The notes beneath the pieces are model-generated. The model saw only the letters and a list, made by a program, of their open reading frames with translations, ran no database searches and had not been told where the DNA came from. The translations under genes and the position numbers were made by a program. A stretch of DNA of 64,000 bases from Sarcophilus harrisii (lineage: Eukaryota > Chordata > Mammalia > Dasyuromorphia > Dasyuridae), in contig NC_045428.1 in NCBI RefSeq assembly GCF_902635505.1, forward strand, positions 152,159,641 to 152,223,640, written 5' to 3'. Position 1 is the first letter of the stretch, and every line of letters begins with the position of its first letter. Positions 12,216 through 23,740 of the stretch are shown here, one piece after another.

Positions 12216-12935
12216 ACTTATCTTATCACAAGTTTCTGTGTAGCACAGCCTTAAAGTAAAAACAAAGAAAGAAGAGACAAATATAAAGGGCAGTGTTCTA
12301 CCTTTTTCACTCTCTTTGCTTCTATGTTTCTATTCCTGAGGTATTCAATGTTTTTGAAGGAAATAATGACTCATACTGACTATGTCCACTACAAATCCAC
12401 GCTCCTAATCTTACTGAGTTACTACATTGCTATATTTTTATTCTCCTCTGCCTTGTTTCCTATTTCCCAGGTCACTGTTTCAAACCTCTTTTTTTCTCAG
12501 GTTTTCTCAACTATTCGTACCTCTTTCAGCAGAGAAAATGACCTTCCTTCCTACTTAACTGAGAAAACCGGAAGTCACACATCCTGAGCCTGATCTTGTC
12601 CCAATTCTATACCTCTTTAGGTCTTTGCTCATCTGCTTCTTAGCTTTTGTCTGAAATAGTGATTCTTCTTGTGAATGCTATCTCTTACACTTGTTACATT
12701 GGTCCCGTGTCCTCTTAGCTCTATTTTCTTTGTCTTTACTTCTTGTCTCTTTCAGGGTCATGTTTCATTAATGGTCCCCTCTCTGTCTCCTCACTATCTC
12801 TTTCTTGTGCTCTTAACATGCTCAGATATCCCTTTTCTTAAAAACCAAAACCAAAAAAAACCTTTTGATTGATTTTGCCATCTCTTCAAGCTATCATCTT
12901 TAGTCTGCTAACACTTTAATTGTCAATGTGCTATT
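12216..12935. other. No gene recognised; pyrimidine-rich unique or old repeat
   Basis: Frames at 12324-12587 and 12675-12872 are open but lack recognisable motifs. Base use resembles an old LINE 3' region. Confidence 0.4.
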
Positions 12936-12939
12936 TGAA

Positions 12940-13130
12940 GAAATGGAAATGATGCTGTAAAAAAAAGGAAGACTTGTATTTGAATTCTTCCTCAGCCACT
13001 TACTATCTATTTTTCTCTGGGCAAAGTAATTTTTTTTTTAATGCTTTAGTTATACATCTGTAAAATGAGGGAGTTAGATTTGATAGCCTTAACATCTAAT
13101 GGAATTCTATACCTATGATTCTAAAGGTCT
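12940..13130 (+). mobile_element. SINE (MIR3/L3-tailed type)
   Basis: TTTGAATTCTTCCTCAGCC box, ACATCTGTAAAATGAGGGAG core and an L3-like end. Confidence 0.7.
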
Positions 13131-13339
13131 GTACTGGTGGAAGAGACATAATTTTAGAAGCATAAGGGAATGAAAAGGATATCTGAAAGATAAGAAGATA
13201 CTATGAAGTTGGGGGTTGGGAATCACAGGTGTATTTTTATCTCAAAAGAGGTGATTGAAAGAACATTAATAACTCTGCCTTCATTCTCATCTCTATAAAA
13301 TCTTTATGACAATGATTTAGGCATATCTCAAGGGAAGCA

Positions 13340-13530
13340 TAATAAAGTTGAGAAAAAGTGCTGGATCTGGTATAAGGAAACCTGGATTTGAATTACAGCT
13401 CTACTACTGACTTGGACCTTGAGCAAGTCAATTGACCTCCTCAGCCTCAGTTTTCTCATCTGTAAAATGAAGAAGCTAGATTAGAAAACACTAAAAGTCT
13501 TTCTTATAACTCTCAGTCTAGGATCCTATG
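13340..13530 (+). mobile_element. SINE (MIR3/L3-tailed type)
   Basis: GATTTGAATTACAGCTCTAC, CTCAGTTTTCTCATCTGTAA and the tail CTCTCAGTCTAGGATCCTAT. Confidence 0.75.
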
Positions 13531-13534
13531 ATTC

Positions 13535-13745
13535 TCATAGAATCACAGAATTTGAAGGTTAGAAATGACCAAAGGAACTATTTAATCTAATCCATGCACA
13601 AAGGAATGTCCATTATAAGGTATTCAAGAAGAGGTCATTTAGACTCCTCCTAAAAACCTTCATTAAGAGGAGAAGCCACTCCCACTCCCTCTTGAGATAA
13701 CCCATTCCACTTTTGGACAGCTTGAAGAAGTGTTTTCTTAATATT
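13535..13745 (-). mobile_element. L3/CR1-type LINE 3' end
   Basis: The plus strand reads CATAGAATCACAGAATTTGA and later CATTCCACTTTTGGACAGC and TCTTAATATTAAGCTTAAAT, the reverse of the L3/CR1 3' end. Confidence 0.7.
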
Positions 13746-13837
13746 AAGCTTAAATATGCCTACATTTCTCTTATTTTCTGTTATGCTTTCCTTGCCACAC
13801 ACTTCAGTTTCTGCTTCCGCAACTTTCTGGAGTGGGT

Positions 13838-13983
13838 CCTTTCTAAGGACAGGTCTTGTTCGACTTTTTGTGACCACATTTGGACTAGGCAAGGGTACTG
13901 GAGAGGTTTGATATTTCCTTCTGTAGCTCATTGTACAGGTGAGGAAACTGAGGCAAATAGTGACTTTCCCAGGGTCAAGAGGA
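13838..13983 (-). mobile_element. SINE with RTE-like tail, truncated
   Basis: The plus strand gives the reverse of the tail (GTTCGACTTTTTGTGACC, ATATTTCCTTCTGTAGCTC) and body (GAGGAAACTGAGGCAAA). It abuts the broken 3' side of the L1 at 13984. Confidence 0.78.
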
Positions 13984-16900
13984 TGTATAGTATTGGAAGA
14001 AATTGTACTTTAAATGTTTGGTAGAATTTACATATAAATGCATCTGGCTATAGAGATTTTTTCTTAGAACATTGATTAATAGCTTGTTCAATTTCTTTTT
14101 TCTAAAATGGGACTATTTAAGTAATTTATTTCCTCTTCTGTTAATCTGAGCAATCTAGAATTTTATAAATATTCATTCATTTCACTTAGATTATCAGATT
14201 TATTGACATTTAGGTTGGGCAAAATAGTTCCTAATTATTGTTCTAATTTCCTCTTTATTGGTGGAAATTTCTCCCTTTTTATTTTTGACACAATCAATTT
14301 GATTTTGTTCTTTCCTTTTTCTAATCAAATTAACTAAAGATTTATTTATTTTGTTTTTATTTTCATAATGAAAAACCCAAACTTACAGAAATATGTCTTT
14401 CTCATTTGGCAGAATAGTCATTTTTTTGTGTAGGTTCTATGTACCACTGAGAAAAATTCCGCTGATGCCATTCAATTTTCTACAAAGGTCTATCTTATCT
14501 AACTTTTCTAAAATTCTATTTACTTCATTAACATCTTTCTTATTTGTTTTTTGGTTCGAATTATCTAGTTCTGAGAGAGCAAGTTTGAGACCCCCCAATA
14601 GTATAGTTTTGCTATTTAACTTTCTTGCAGCTCTCTTAACTTTTCCTCTAAGAATTTAGATGCTATACCACTCAGTGCATATGTTTAGTATTGATATTAC
14701 TTCATTATCTATGGTACCCTTTAACAAGATGTAGTTTCCTTCCTTATCTCTTAATTTGATCTATTTTTGCTTTTGCTTGATCTGGAATCAGGATGGCTAT
14801 CTCTACTTTTTTTTTCTTCTTCACTTCACCTGAAGCATAATAGATTCTGTTTCAGACTTTTACCTTAATTCTGTACATATCACTCTGCTGTAAATATGTT
14901 TTTTGGTAAACAATATATTGTAGGATTCTGACTTTTAATCCAGTATGCTCTCTGCTTCTATTTTATGGATGAGTTCATTCCATTCAATATCACAATTAAA
15001 ATTATTAATTCTGTATCTCCCACCATCTTATTTTCTCCAAGTTATACTTTTCTCTTTCCTTTCTCCCTTTCCCTCCTCCCCAGTATTTTGGTTACCACTT
15101 CTCTCAAACAGCCTTCCCCTTTTACAGCCTCTCCTCCTTTCTTATACCTTTCTCCTTCTACTTCCCTATAGAGTGAGACAAGTTTCTTTGTGAAGCTAAA
15201 TATGTCTGATATTCTCTCTTTGAGCCAAATCTGATTAGAGGAAGATTCACACAATGCTCATCCCCCTCCCCTTTTTTCCCCTCAATTGTAATAGGTCTTT
15301 TTTGCCTCTTCATGAGAAGTGATTTAGCTCATCTTATCTCCATTTCCTCTTCTTCCTGTACAATCTCCTTTCCACTTCTAGTTTCTTTTTTATATCACCA
15401 CAATAAAATCAAATGATACCTGCATCTTCTAACTATACCCATTATAGAGACACAGTTTCAAAAGTTAAACATATCATTTTCCCATATAGGGATGTAAACT
15501 TTTTAATTTTTAAAAGAATTTTTTTTTTCTTTTTACCTTTTATGCTTTTCTTGAGTTCTGTATTTGGAGATCAAATTTTCTGTTCAGCTCTGATCTTTTC
15601 ATCATTGAGTTCTGTATTTGGAGATCAAATTTTCTGTTCAGCTCTGATCTTTTCATCAGAAATAAATGAACTTCATCTGTTTCATTGAATATCCATCTTT
15701 TTCCCTGAAAGATAATGTTTGTTTTTGAAAGACAGTTGATTATTGATTGCAATCCAAGTTCTTTTACCTTTCAGAACATCAGAATCCAGGTCCTTTGATC
15801 TTTTAAAGTGGAAGCTGTTCATGGGAGCCCGATTGTGGCTGCTCATATTTGAATTGCTTCTTTCTGTCTACTTTCAATATTTCCTCATTGATTTGATAAT
15901 TTTGAAATTTAGCTATGATGTTCCTTGAAGTTTTCATTTTGGGATTTCTTTCAAGAGGGAATCAATGAATTCTTTCAATGGCTATTTTATCCTCTAATTC
16001 TAGGACAGCAGAGCAGGGTAGTCTTCCTTGATCTTCTGAAAGATGATGTCTAAGCTCTTCTTTTCAGTGTGGTTTTCAGGTAGTTCAATAACTCTTAGAT
16101 TGTCTCTTCTGGATCTATTCTCCAGGTCAGTTCTTTTCCCAATGAGGTCTTTTACATTTTCTTTTATTTTTTCATTTTTTTGGTTTTGTGTGACTGATTC
16201 TTAATTTCTTGTTGAGTCATTCATTTCCATTTTTTCAATCTAGTTTTTACTGAATTGTTTCCTTCAGTTAGTTTTTTTTTATCTCCTTTTGCATTTGGCC
16301 AATTAAATTTTTAAATGAGTTGTTTTGTTCATTGGATTTTTACTTCCTATTTTACAAATTATGTTTTTCAACAAATTGATTTCTTTTTCATATCTTTTAT
16401 GTAAGGCGTTATAATATGTTTCCATTTTGCTAAATCTATTTTTAAAGAGTTTTCTTCAGAAAACTTCTGTGTTTCCTTTTTCAAACTCTCCCTGAAAAGT
16501 TTTCCTTTCCTTTCCCCATTTTTCTTCCAACTCGCTTTTAAAATTCTTTTCGAATTTTTCCAAAAGAACCTTATGATATGAGGCTCACTTCATATCACCC
16601 TTTGGGGCTTCATCTGGAGATGATTTGCCTTTAATGACCTCAGGGTTTGAGGTCTATTCTTGTCTGTTTCCATAAAAGCTATCTATGGTCAGAGTTTTTT
16701 TTTTTTTCCTCATTTTTTTAAAAGTTGATGTCTGCTCTTAGGTTAAAGGGAAAATTGTCCCAAGCTTCCTCTACAGATGATAGTGGCTTTAAACTGCCTT
16801 GGGCCAGTTCTGCTAACTTCCTTTCAGTGCTTGGTGAGCATGGCAGTTCAGAAGCTCACTATTTGCCTTTTGGATTTGAGTTGGATGTCTCACAGCTAAT

Positions 16901-17050
16901 CTGCTGATCCACTGGCGTCTGAACCAGAACAGAGCAGCCAACGCTGTTGTATTTTGGCTAAGAGTCTCCCAGTAGATTCCTTGGTGTGGGCTCACCATAC
17001 TGCCTTGTGCTGTGCCTGTGCTCTGCCTCCCTCCTCTCCCTGTGCCTGAT
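13984..17050 (-). mobile_element. L1 LINE, 5' portion (5' UTR, ORF1, start of ORF2)
   Basis: Read on the minus strand from 17050 down: a GC-richer 5' UTR-like part (about 16700-17050), a coiled-coil ORF1 region (about 15540-16690) whose C-terminal part reads GKRWIFNETDEVH then KRSELNRKFDLQIQNS, an inter-ORF stretch, and the ORF2 endonuclease (about 14450-15160). The endonuclease part aligns base for base with the L1 at 46260-46900, for example the block containing CAAAAATAGATC. About 500 bp equivalent to 46900-47420 are missing near 14375-14450. The pre-RT part follows to 13984. RT and the 3' UTR are absent, which is the reverse of the usual 5' truncation. Confidence 0.85.
15551..15658. repeat. 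Perfect 54-bp tandem duplication in L1 ORF1
   Basis: Two identical 54-base units, 15551-15604 and 15605-15658, lie end to end. On the L1 coding strand they repeat 18 residues (MKRSELNRKFDLQIQNS plus one) at the C-terminus of the ORF1 protein. Identity is complete although the surrounding L1 is diverged. Confidence 0.95.
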
Positions 17051-17124
17051 TAAAACAGACCTTTTCTGAAATTCTTCCAAAATATCTTCTGCTATATATT
17101 TATTACACTGCAAACATTTGTGGG

Positions 17125-17310
17125 TTCTATCACTTTTTACCTCGAACTTCCATCTTCCATTTCCAACTGCCTGCTGGGCACCTCTACCTGCATTTTCAAG
17201 CCCAAACTGAAATCTTCATCTTGTTCCCTAAACCTGCCTCTCCTCTTAATTTCCCTGTTTTTTGATGGAACTGCCAAGTCTCCTATCTCTGACTCATATT
17301 ACTTAAAGCA
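17125..17310 (+). mobile_element. L2 LINE, upstream 3' region
   Basis: ACTGCCTGCTGGGCACCTCT, CCTAAACCTGCCTCTCCTC and GATGGAACTGCCAAGTCTCC follow the L2 order. Confidence 0.7.
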
Positions 17311-17829
17311 CATGAATAGTTGTAGATAGGAAATAGCTATTCAAAGGAGAGGCAATAAAGACACAAAGATCTGTTCACAATTATTAATGTTCCTGGGTAC
17401 TTTAAAAAAAAAAAAAAAAGCAGGTAGAGGACATTCTTTCATTGCTGCTGTTTGTGAGGCCTTGGAGTATGGAACTGTGAATTAGCAACTCTATGGTTCC
17501 AGCACAAGTAAGCCTATGAATTGTAGTCCAAGTGAGGGTCATTTCATGGTATGTGAGTGGGAATATTCAAGACACTTGTGAGGGGGGTGGAGATAGAGAG
17601 AGAAAGAATTACAAAGTGAACAATGGGAGTTTTAATATGATTTAAAGTTGGAATCTATAGTTCAGTGTGTATGCTAAGTCTCAAAGCAACAAGAGAGTGA
17701 AGTACCTGTAGTAAAATACAGGTCTCTGTGTTCTAGGCCATAGGAATTCCTCAAGTAGTAATTTGCTATGTGGGGCTATAATGAAAAAGCCCTACTGGAA
17801 TATATATTGTGTTAGAAGTTCATAGGGCT

Positions 17830-17945
17830 AAAACCCTAGAAGTCTAAGAAACCATGTAATCTAACACATTCATTTTACAGAAGAAGGAAATGATGCTCAT
17901 GGAAGCTACATCTGAAATTACACATTTCTAAACTATATAAAGTGA
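17830..17945 (-). mobile_element. SINE fragment (MIR type)
   Basis: A reversed core, TTCATTTTACAGAAGAAGGA, with neighbouring CATGTAATCTAACACATTC. Weak. Confidence 0.5.
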
Positions 17946-18114
17946 TTCTTTGGAATGAATGAATGAGTCTCTGTATGAGCAGGTTGGGGTAGAAAGCAGA
18001 ATTTATAATTCCTCATATTGAATTTACTATATCCTTAGCCTTTCATTTCCTTTGTGCCCCTAATGGGAACAGTTAATGTCAATGCATGGGAGATCCCTAA
18101 AAGTCACTTTCTTT

Positions 18115-18415
18115 TACCATCTCTCTCCAATCCATTTAATTACTAAAGTTATCCATGTCACCACCAATTTCATCTACCTTGCTCTTCTTCATTACAAAAG
18201 TTATCACTATGTTTCACTGTCCTTTACCTGGAATAGGGTATTAGCCACCTAGAAATCTCTGGTTTCTCTGCTTTCTAATCCATCTGTTACAAAGTTGCCA
18301 AAACAATTTTACAAATAAACGAGTATGACCTTGCTATTTCCCTACTTGTAATAATCTCAGTGGGTTTGTCATTGCACATAAGATAAAATGCAAAATTTCT
18401 AGCCTTGTATTTCAG
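18115..18415 (+). mobile_element. L2 LINE, 3' region
   Basis: TCCATGTCACCACCAATTTC, ACAAAGTTGCCAAAACAATT, TCTCAGTGGGTTTGTCATTG in the order of the L2 ORF2 end. Confidence 0.7.
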
Positions 18416-18529
18416 AAAGAGCTGAGCATGGAGCCAGGATGACTTTAGTTCAAATCTATAGAACTAGATGGCAGAGGAAAAGGAAAATAATTAAAATCTA
18501 GTAGACTTTGTTTGGCATAACTAAAAAAA

Positions 18530-18668
18530 ATTATCTCATTATCCCAAAACAATCCGAGGAAGTAGATGTTATATTATCTTCATTTTATGGTTCAGTACAC
18601 TGAAGATTGTGCTAATTCATTCAATTAAATGTTTGAGGCTTGATTTGAACTAAGGTCGTCTTTGTTAG
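18530..18668 (-). mobile_element. SINE fragment (MIR type)
   Basis: TTATCTCATTATCCC, CTTCATTTTATGGTTCAG and TTGATTTGAACTAAGGTCG follow the reversed MIR order. Confidence 0.6.
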
Positions 18669-18961
18669 TTTTATAGATCAATAATTAGCTGTGGTTAACT
18701 GTATTTGAGTTGTCATTCAGACCAATTTGGGGATATTACAGAATAGGTCTTCATACATTAGAAAGATTCAAGCTTTGCTACAAATATTTAAAGAATCAAT
18801 CCCACCACCCCAGAAGTATTGACCTTAGCAGAATTGTAAATATATGACATCTTTCTACTGTCAAATGCAAGGTGGTTGGGAAGAAAGAAAATTCTAAGAT
18901 ACTCTCTCTACAAAACAGTGATTCAACAGGAAAGTAACTTTGTTCAGATAAAAAGGGAGCT

Positions 18962-19842
18962 TTAGAACCCTGTTGGAGGCAATATAATCATGTCCCTTGT
19001 TTTATGGTTATGGATTCATGGAAGGTTGTTTCTTTTCTTCAATCACTAGGAGGTCCAATTTAAGTGCTTTAAAGGCTGCTGAGTCTTCTGTAATTCTAGT
19101 CACCTGAACTGGAATGAGCTCCATTGTGATGGCTTCTGAGTACCTCTGAAGAACTGGATCTAAGTCAGATTTCTGAAGGGTTTTTGTTCCAAAAAGGCTC
19201 CATTTTTTTTAGATGAGGCTTATCTCTATCTCCAGAGGCTGGTTTCCTCATGGATCTTCTGCTTTCTTACAGGGTCTAGATATCAGCAGCAAGGACCTTG
19301 GAAATGGAGAAGTATGGGGTGAATTACTTGGAGTGGACCGGGTTGAAGCAGTCTATATTCTTTTATCATTTTGTAATTTCAATTTATGGACTGCCTCTAT
19401 CACACGGTGATATTTGGCTTCTTCTGTGGTCTGTATGAGGAGTATATCCTGCATCTCTCAACCCTGCCTGCTACTCAAAATGCTGTATATTCTCTTGTGT
19501 TTGCTTTGTGATTAGAGAATTCATGATAACATAGGAAACCTTGGCTGTCACCACTGAGACCTTGTTCTTTTGGTCACTAGAAGCTGAAGGGATTATGGAG
19601 AAGTTATTTTTTCCTTCCTCAACCTAGGAAAGCTATTGGTACATGTGATCTGAGATGACCGGCTTTTTCCATAGAAGCTTACTGCATGTCAGTTGAAGGT
19701 GGAGTCATTGGTATGGGATCCTCCAGGACATCATCATAGCAGAATGCCTGAGGATGCATTCCAATTGGCAAAGACATCTTTCCTAGAAGCCCACCTGTAC
19801 TGTGTCAATAGTAGGCACATCTGGCTCTCTGGATGATGCCAT
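18962..19842 (-). pseudogene. KIAA1191P: Retrocopy pseudogene of KIAA1191 (p33MONOX)
   Basis: On the minus strand the whole coding span of KIAA1191, a putative NADPH-dependent monooxygenase, can be followed without introns. An initiator-like MASSREPDVP at 19842 is followed by MSLPIGMHPQAFCYDDVLED (second Met at 19777) and MTPPSTDM. Next come VIMNSLITKQTQENIQHFE (about 19474-19530), then TTEEAKYHRVIEAVHKLKLQN, which spans a shift, then KWSLFGTKTLQKSD, LDLLVIEEKKQP and a final PPTGF stop at 18962-18964. The recalled human protein has MSLPIGIYRRAV, MNSLITKQTQESIQHFE, KWSLFG, EGKKQP and LTPTGF in the same order. Several in-frame stops and frame changes lie between the blocks, so it is dead. Loss of introns marks it as a processed copy. 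No poly(A) tail remains visible. The divergence suggests an old insertion. Confidence 0.9.
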
Positions 19843-20164
19843 GAAAGACTGTTATCCAGATGTTTCTTTAGCTAGATATCCAGAATCCTGATTCCACAGT
19901 AAAGTCTATGGAAGTTATGCAGATAGGATAAAGATGTCAAAAAGGAAAGTTCTTCAGCTAGTGATGAACTAGCAAAGAGTTCTCGTGGAGAGACTGCTGG
20001 GTCTCCCAAGGAGGGAGAGATGGAAGAAAGAGGCCATCTACTGCAGGGACAGAAAGCTGAGACTAGGTTCTAAGCACAGGACTAACTGAGGCCATGACAC
20101 AAATAGTGTCAAGACCCAAACTGACCTCAGCTACAAGAAATAGAATCAAGTGGGTTATAGATAA

Positions 20165-20345
20165 TATTTTTAAGGTTGTTGTTACTTCTTTTCATTCTTG
20201 ACAATAACCATGACATCAGGGAAGTAATGCTAGGCACTGGACTCGGGTGGTTCTGGAAAAGTGAAGCAGGGAAGTAATGCTAGATATAGATGAGGATGAC
20301 TTGAGGAAATGGTCCTGGATGCAGATTTTTAAAGTGTTTAGTATA
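20165..20345 (+). repeat. Unclassified repeat family, head fragment
   Basis: TTGTTGTTACTTCTTTTCATT, then AATAACCATGACATCAGGG and the GAGGATGACTTGAGGAAATG block, match the head of the copy at 38830. A short internal doubling of GCAGGGAAGTAATGCTAG-type sequence is present. Confidence 0.7.
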
Positions 20346-20639
20346 GTAGTGTGTTTCATAAATGCTTTTTACTTCCCCTTTCTTTTCATTTAAGAACTTC
20401 CAGGTCTCTAGTCCTCTCAAAATACTTCTTCTAGTTTACATTCTTCTTAAAATGAACAGAATTCAATACCTTACTATTGAATTTAGTGTAGAATACTGGT
20501 TAGTATTCTTACTAGATCTGAGAGTAGGAGAATTATGATCTCCCCTCTTCTGAATACTTTCACTAGGAGTGTGTTGGAATCAGTTCAATTAAGCTTGAGG
20601 AGCCCATTGTTAAAATTTCATTGTGAGCACTTACTTCTA

Positions 20640-20790
20640 AGAAATTGCTACAAATCAGGGCTGGATTTATTGTTTTGTTGATCAAATTTAAGAAAGTGCT
20701 AATAATGCAGATTAAATTTTAAATGCATGACTGGTGGACAGTCTCCCTCCCTCCCAACCTGTTCTTAAATATTTACTAGCACACTTCTGA
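20640..20790 (+). repeat. Unclassified dispersed repeat, copy 1
   Basis: It shares CAAATCAGGGCTGGATTTAT, TTTAAGAAAGTG, TAATAATGCAGATTAAAT and ACTAGCACACTTC, in order, with 53205-53345. No family was recognised. Confidence 0.7.
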
Positions 20791-21164
20791 TCAGGACTTG
20801 CAATGTTAGATGTATATTAGCTTTTTGGATGATACAGCACACTGGAGACTCATTTTAAAACTCCTAATCTTTTTGCACATCTAGCCACACCCTCCGCATT
20901 TTGTTCTTCTAGGGTTGTTCTTATTGTTTTGATCCAAGTCTAGGGTTTTATATTCATCCCTATTATTTTAGTTTTAGCCCATAAGGATACTTTTGCAATT
21001 TGCTTCTATTGGCCAATGGATTGACCATTATCCCTGGTTTTATATATTATGTGCTAAATTTGATACATGTATCATCTATGGCTTTATGAAATTCCTTTTC
21101 AATCATTAATCCAATGATTTATAAAAATGTTAAACTTGTGAGATGAAAAGGAAACTAAGGCTTT

Positions 21165-21465
21165 ATTTGATCATTATCACAACTCCCTGACACCACAGAA
21201 CTATCATGAGGATTAAATGAGACATTGTTAATAAAACTCTGTGTACCTTTAATTATTAGATAAATGTCATTATGGCAAAGTGGAAAGGCATCTATCTATA
21301 TTTGGTGTCAGAAGATCTGGATTCAAGTTCTGATTGTCATTTACTATCTTGTACAAATAATTTAATTTCTCTTGGTCTTTTTCTTAATTTATAAAATGAG
21401 AGTGTTAGACTATATGTTCTCTGAGATCTCTTCTCTGAGTCTATAATCCTATGATTTGTTGAATT
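21165..21465 (+). mobile_element. Two adjoining SINE fragments (MIR type)
   Basis: 21165-21275 has a MIR 3' part (CATGAGGATTAAATGAGAC). 21280-21465 has a full body with TCTGGATTCAAGTTCTG and an L3-like end (GAGATCTCTTCTCTGAGTCT). Confidence 0.68.
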
Positions 21466-21899
21466 AATTTCAGATAATAATAGGTCATCCCTGATAGTTA
21501 TAATATTTCTATAGCTACTGTATAATACCTTTCCTCTTAAGTGCTGAGATAACATTAAACACACTATCTTGTTACTGGCCCATCTTGAACAATATCTTGC
21601 TACTTTTTTGTATGTCTACTTGGTATATTTCAGGGAAAGTGTATTGTAGGAGAAAGAGCATGAAACTTAATAATCATAGTTCAAATCCTACCTATGACAT
21701 GTATTCTTGTTCCAAATGAGAAAAAAAGCCCTCCCTAAAATAAATGCAAAGTTGCTTTCTTAAGTATATATTGTATTATATATATAAGCTCTAATAGCTT
21801 TTCATTCTAATTAAATTAAGTTTTAGATTTGTGATAATGTTTCTTACTGCCTAATTTCAGAATATTTTGTCCTCTTAGCTAGAAAATATAAGCACTAGT

Positions 21900-22080
21900 C
21901 AGTGATGATAGGGAATATTAAAGATTTAATAGTATCTATTTCAATACCCTAATTTTGTAATTCAGGAAACTAAGACTCACAGAAGTTTAAGTAGTTTGCT
22001 CAAAGTCACACAGGTAAATTATAAAGCCAAGGTTTGAAGCCCTTTTCCCTTCTTTCCTTTTCTAGCTCTACTAAACTTAA
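21900..22080 (-). mobile_element. SINE (MIR type)
   Basis: Reverse core CAGGAAACTAAGACTCACAG, then CTCAAAGTCACACAGGTAA. Confidence 0.7.
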
Positions 22081-22332
22081 TCAACCAAAAAATCTAGCTT
22101 TTCTGTAAATGCTATTCAGAAGGAGTGAAAAGGGGAGCATTAGTTTTACTTCTCCCTTTGGCTGATCTCACAGCATTTTGGCCTCCCACCCAGAAGATGA
22201 ACTCTGAAGTTGCAGACACTAACTGGGGTGGGTGAAGTGTTAAATCATTTAATAGTGGAAACCCACCTGACCTTGATCAAGCCAGACACTAGTGCAAAGA
22301 AACCACTTATAAATTCTTTTAGAGTGATACCT

Positions 22333-22678
22333 AATCAAAAACATTTAACATGCATAGAAAAAGCCAAGCTAGAAATAAAGTTGAGACAAGTAGAGGTGTG
22401 AGACCTAAAACCAGAGCCAAGTTTGAAAAGGGTTAGTCATTTGAACTGCCAAATTAAACAAGACACAATTGGGGCTAACTCATCCCTCCAGGCACTCATA
22501 AAACCACAGTTGGGAACCCTTGAAAGCTAAGTTAGCACCAATTGTGTCTTATTTAGCTTGGCCATCTCAATACTAACCCTTTAGGAGCTTGGCTCCAACT
22601 GGAGATATAACACCTTTAAATGGCTGAACTTCTCCCCTCAACTTTCCTTTTTTAGTATATAGAGAATGTTTTTGATCA
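22333..22678. repeat. Long imperfect inverted repeat (fold-back)
   Basis: Core arms 22413-22480 and 22530-22595 pair over GACACAATTGGGGCTAACT with AGTTAGCACCAATTGTGTC, AGGGTTAGT with ACTAACCCT, and GAGCCAAG with CTTGGCTC, around a 49-base loop. Matching blocks continue outward: AAAGTTGAG (22377-22385) with CTCAACTTT (22637-22645), and ATCAAAAACATT with AATGTTTTTGAT. No terminal duplication or known family was recognised; it could be a miniature DNA element or two opposed copies of one repeat. Confidence 0.8.
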
Positions 22679-22929
22679 GATGTGGTTTAGATTATCAGAC
22701 CCAATTAGTATGTAAGACAAAACCAAAATATGAAAAAGAATAGAATGTGCTGATATAACAATGTCATTAGACAGACAGGGGCATATTGCAGCCTTTCTGG
22801 TCTGTTTTTGCATCCATGGATTAAGTTTTCTTAGTCTGAAGCCAGAGTCCTTGAAGAACTATTTTAACACATAGTTGGTGAAATTGTCTAATCAAATATA
22901 ATTTCATACTCACATACCTATAGACAGAT

Positions 22930-23165
22930 ATTACAAACACATTCAAATGGGAGTATGGATATATACATGTAAAATATAATAATATATTCATGAATATGTA
23001 TGTCTATGTAACTATATATGTGTATATGTATATTACAGTCAAATGAGATTGTGGATATACAAATGTAATATATAATATACACATGTATAAATAAATATAG
23101 GTATATATGGTTATATGTGTGAATATATATTGTGTGTGCATACATAAACACATATTTGAGCATTT
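22930..23165. repeat. TA/TG-rich low-complexity block with internal doubling
   Basis: CATTCAAATGGGAGTATGG (from 22940) and CAGTCAAATGAGATTGTGG (from 23036) start two similar ~96-bp units in TATA/TGTA-rich sequence. Confidence 0.75.
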
Positions 23166-23194
23166 ATGACAAGAATAAGGTATGTGAGAAGATA

Positions 23195-23400
23195 ATACTA
23201 ATTGGTAATATGGCTGATATGGAATCAGAAAACCAAGGGTCAGGTCCCAGTTCTGTCACGTACAACTAACTTGTGTTATCTGGGAAATTCATTTAATCTC
23301 TTTGATTCTCAATTTCTTCAACTACAAAATGATAATATTAATTCTTGGTCTGCCAAACTTTAAAGAATTATTGTTGAAAATCAGTAATAACAACTTATAT
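23195..23400 (+). mobile_element. SINE (MIR type)
   Basis: GGAATCAGAAAACCAAGGGTC, GGTCCCAGTTCTGTCACG and CAATTTCTTCAACTACAAAA in order. Confidence 0.72.
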
Positions 23401-23554
23401 TTGGTGCAGTACAGAAGTGTTAAATTTCTGGCCCTGAGGGACTGAACCAGATTAAAATGTAATTGGGAAATGTTTAGCAACATAAATAAAAGTATAATAA
23501 AACAGAGAGAATATTAATTTGTGAGTTTCTAAATCAACATGAGAACTAAGAGAT

Positions 23555-23740
23555 CCTTTTCTATTTGAGTTTGAATCCAGTATGTAGGAAGCCAGGGTTT
23601 GAATTCACTTCAGACATTTAATAACTTTGAAATCTGGAGAAACCATTTAATCTGACTGTTCTTAAATTTCCTCATCTTAAAATTGAGAGGTAAGTGAACT
23701 TGGGGTTTTTGAATCCCAGCTAGCTCTTATCTATGAATAT
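23555..23740 (+). mobile_element. SINE (MIR3/L3-tailed type)
   Basis: CAGGGTTTGAATTCACTTC, AAATTTCCTCATCTTAAAAT and a tail with GAATCCCAGCTAGCTCTTAT. Confidence 0.68.

Noticed and set aside
13713-14024. 103-codon frame at the SINE/L3/L1 junction
   Set aside because: It runs through three repeat fragments of different origin.
22918-23163. Tyr/Ile/His-rich minus-strand frame
   Set aside because: It is a translation of TA/TG-rich low-complexity sequence.
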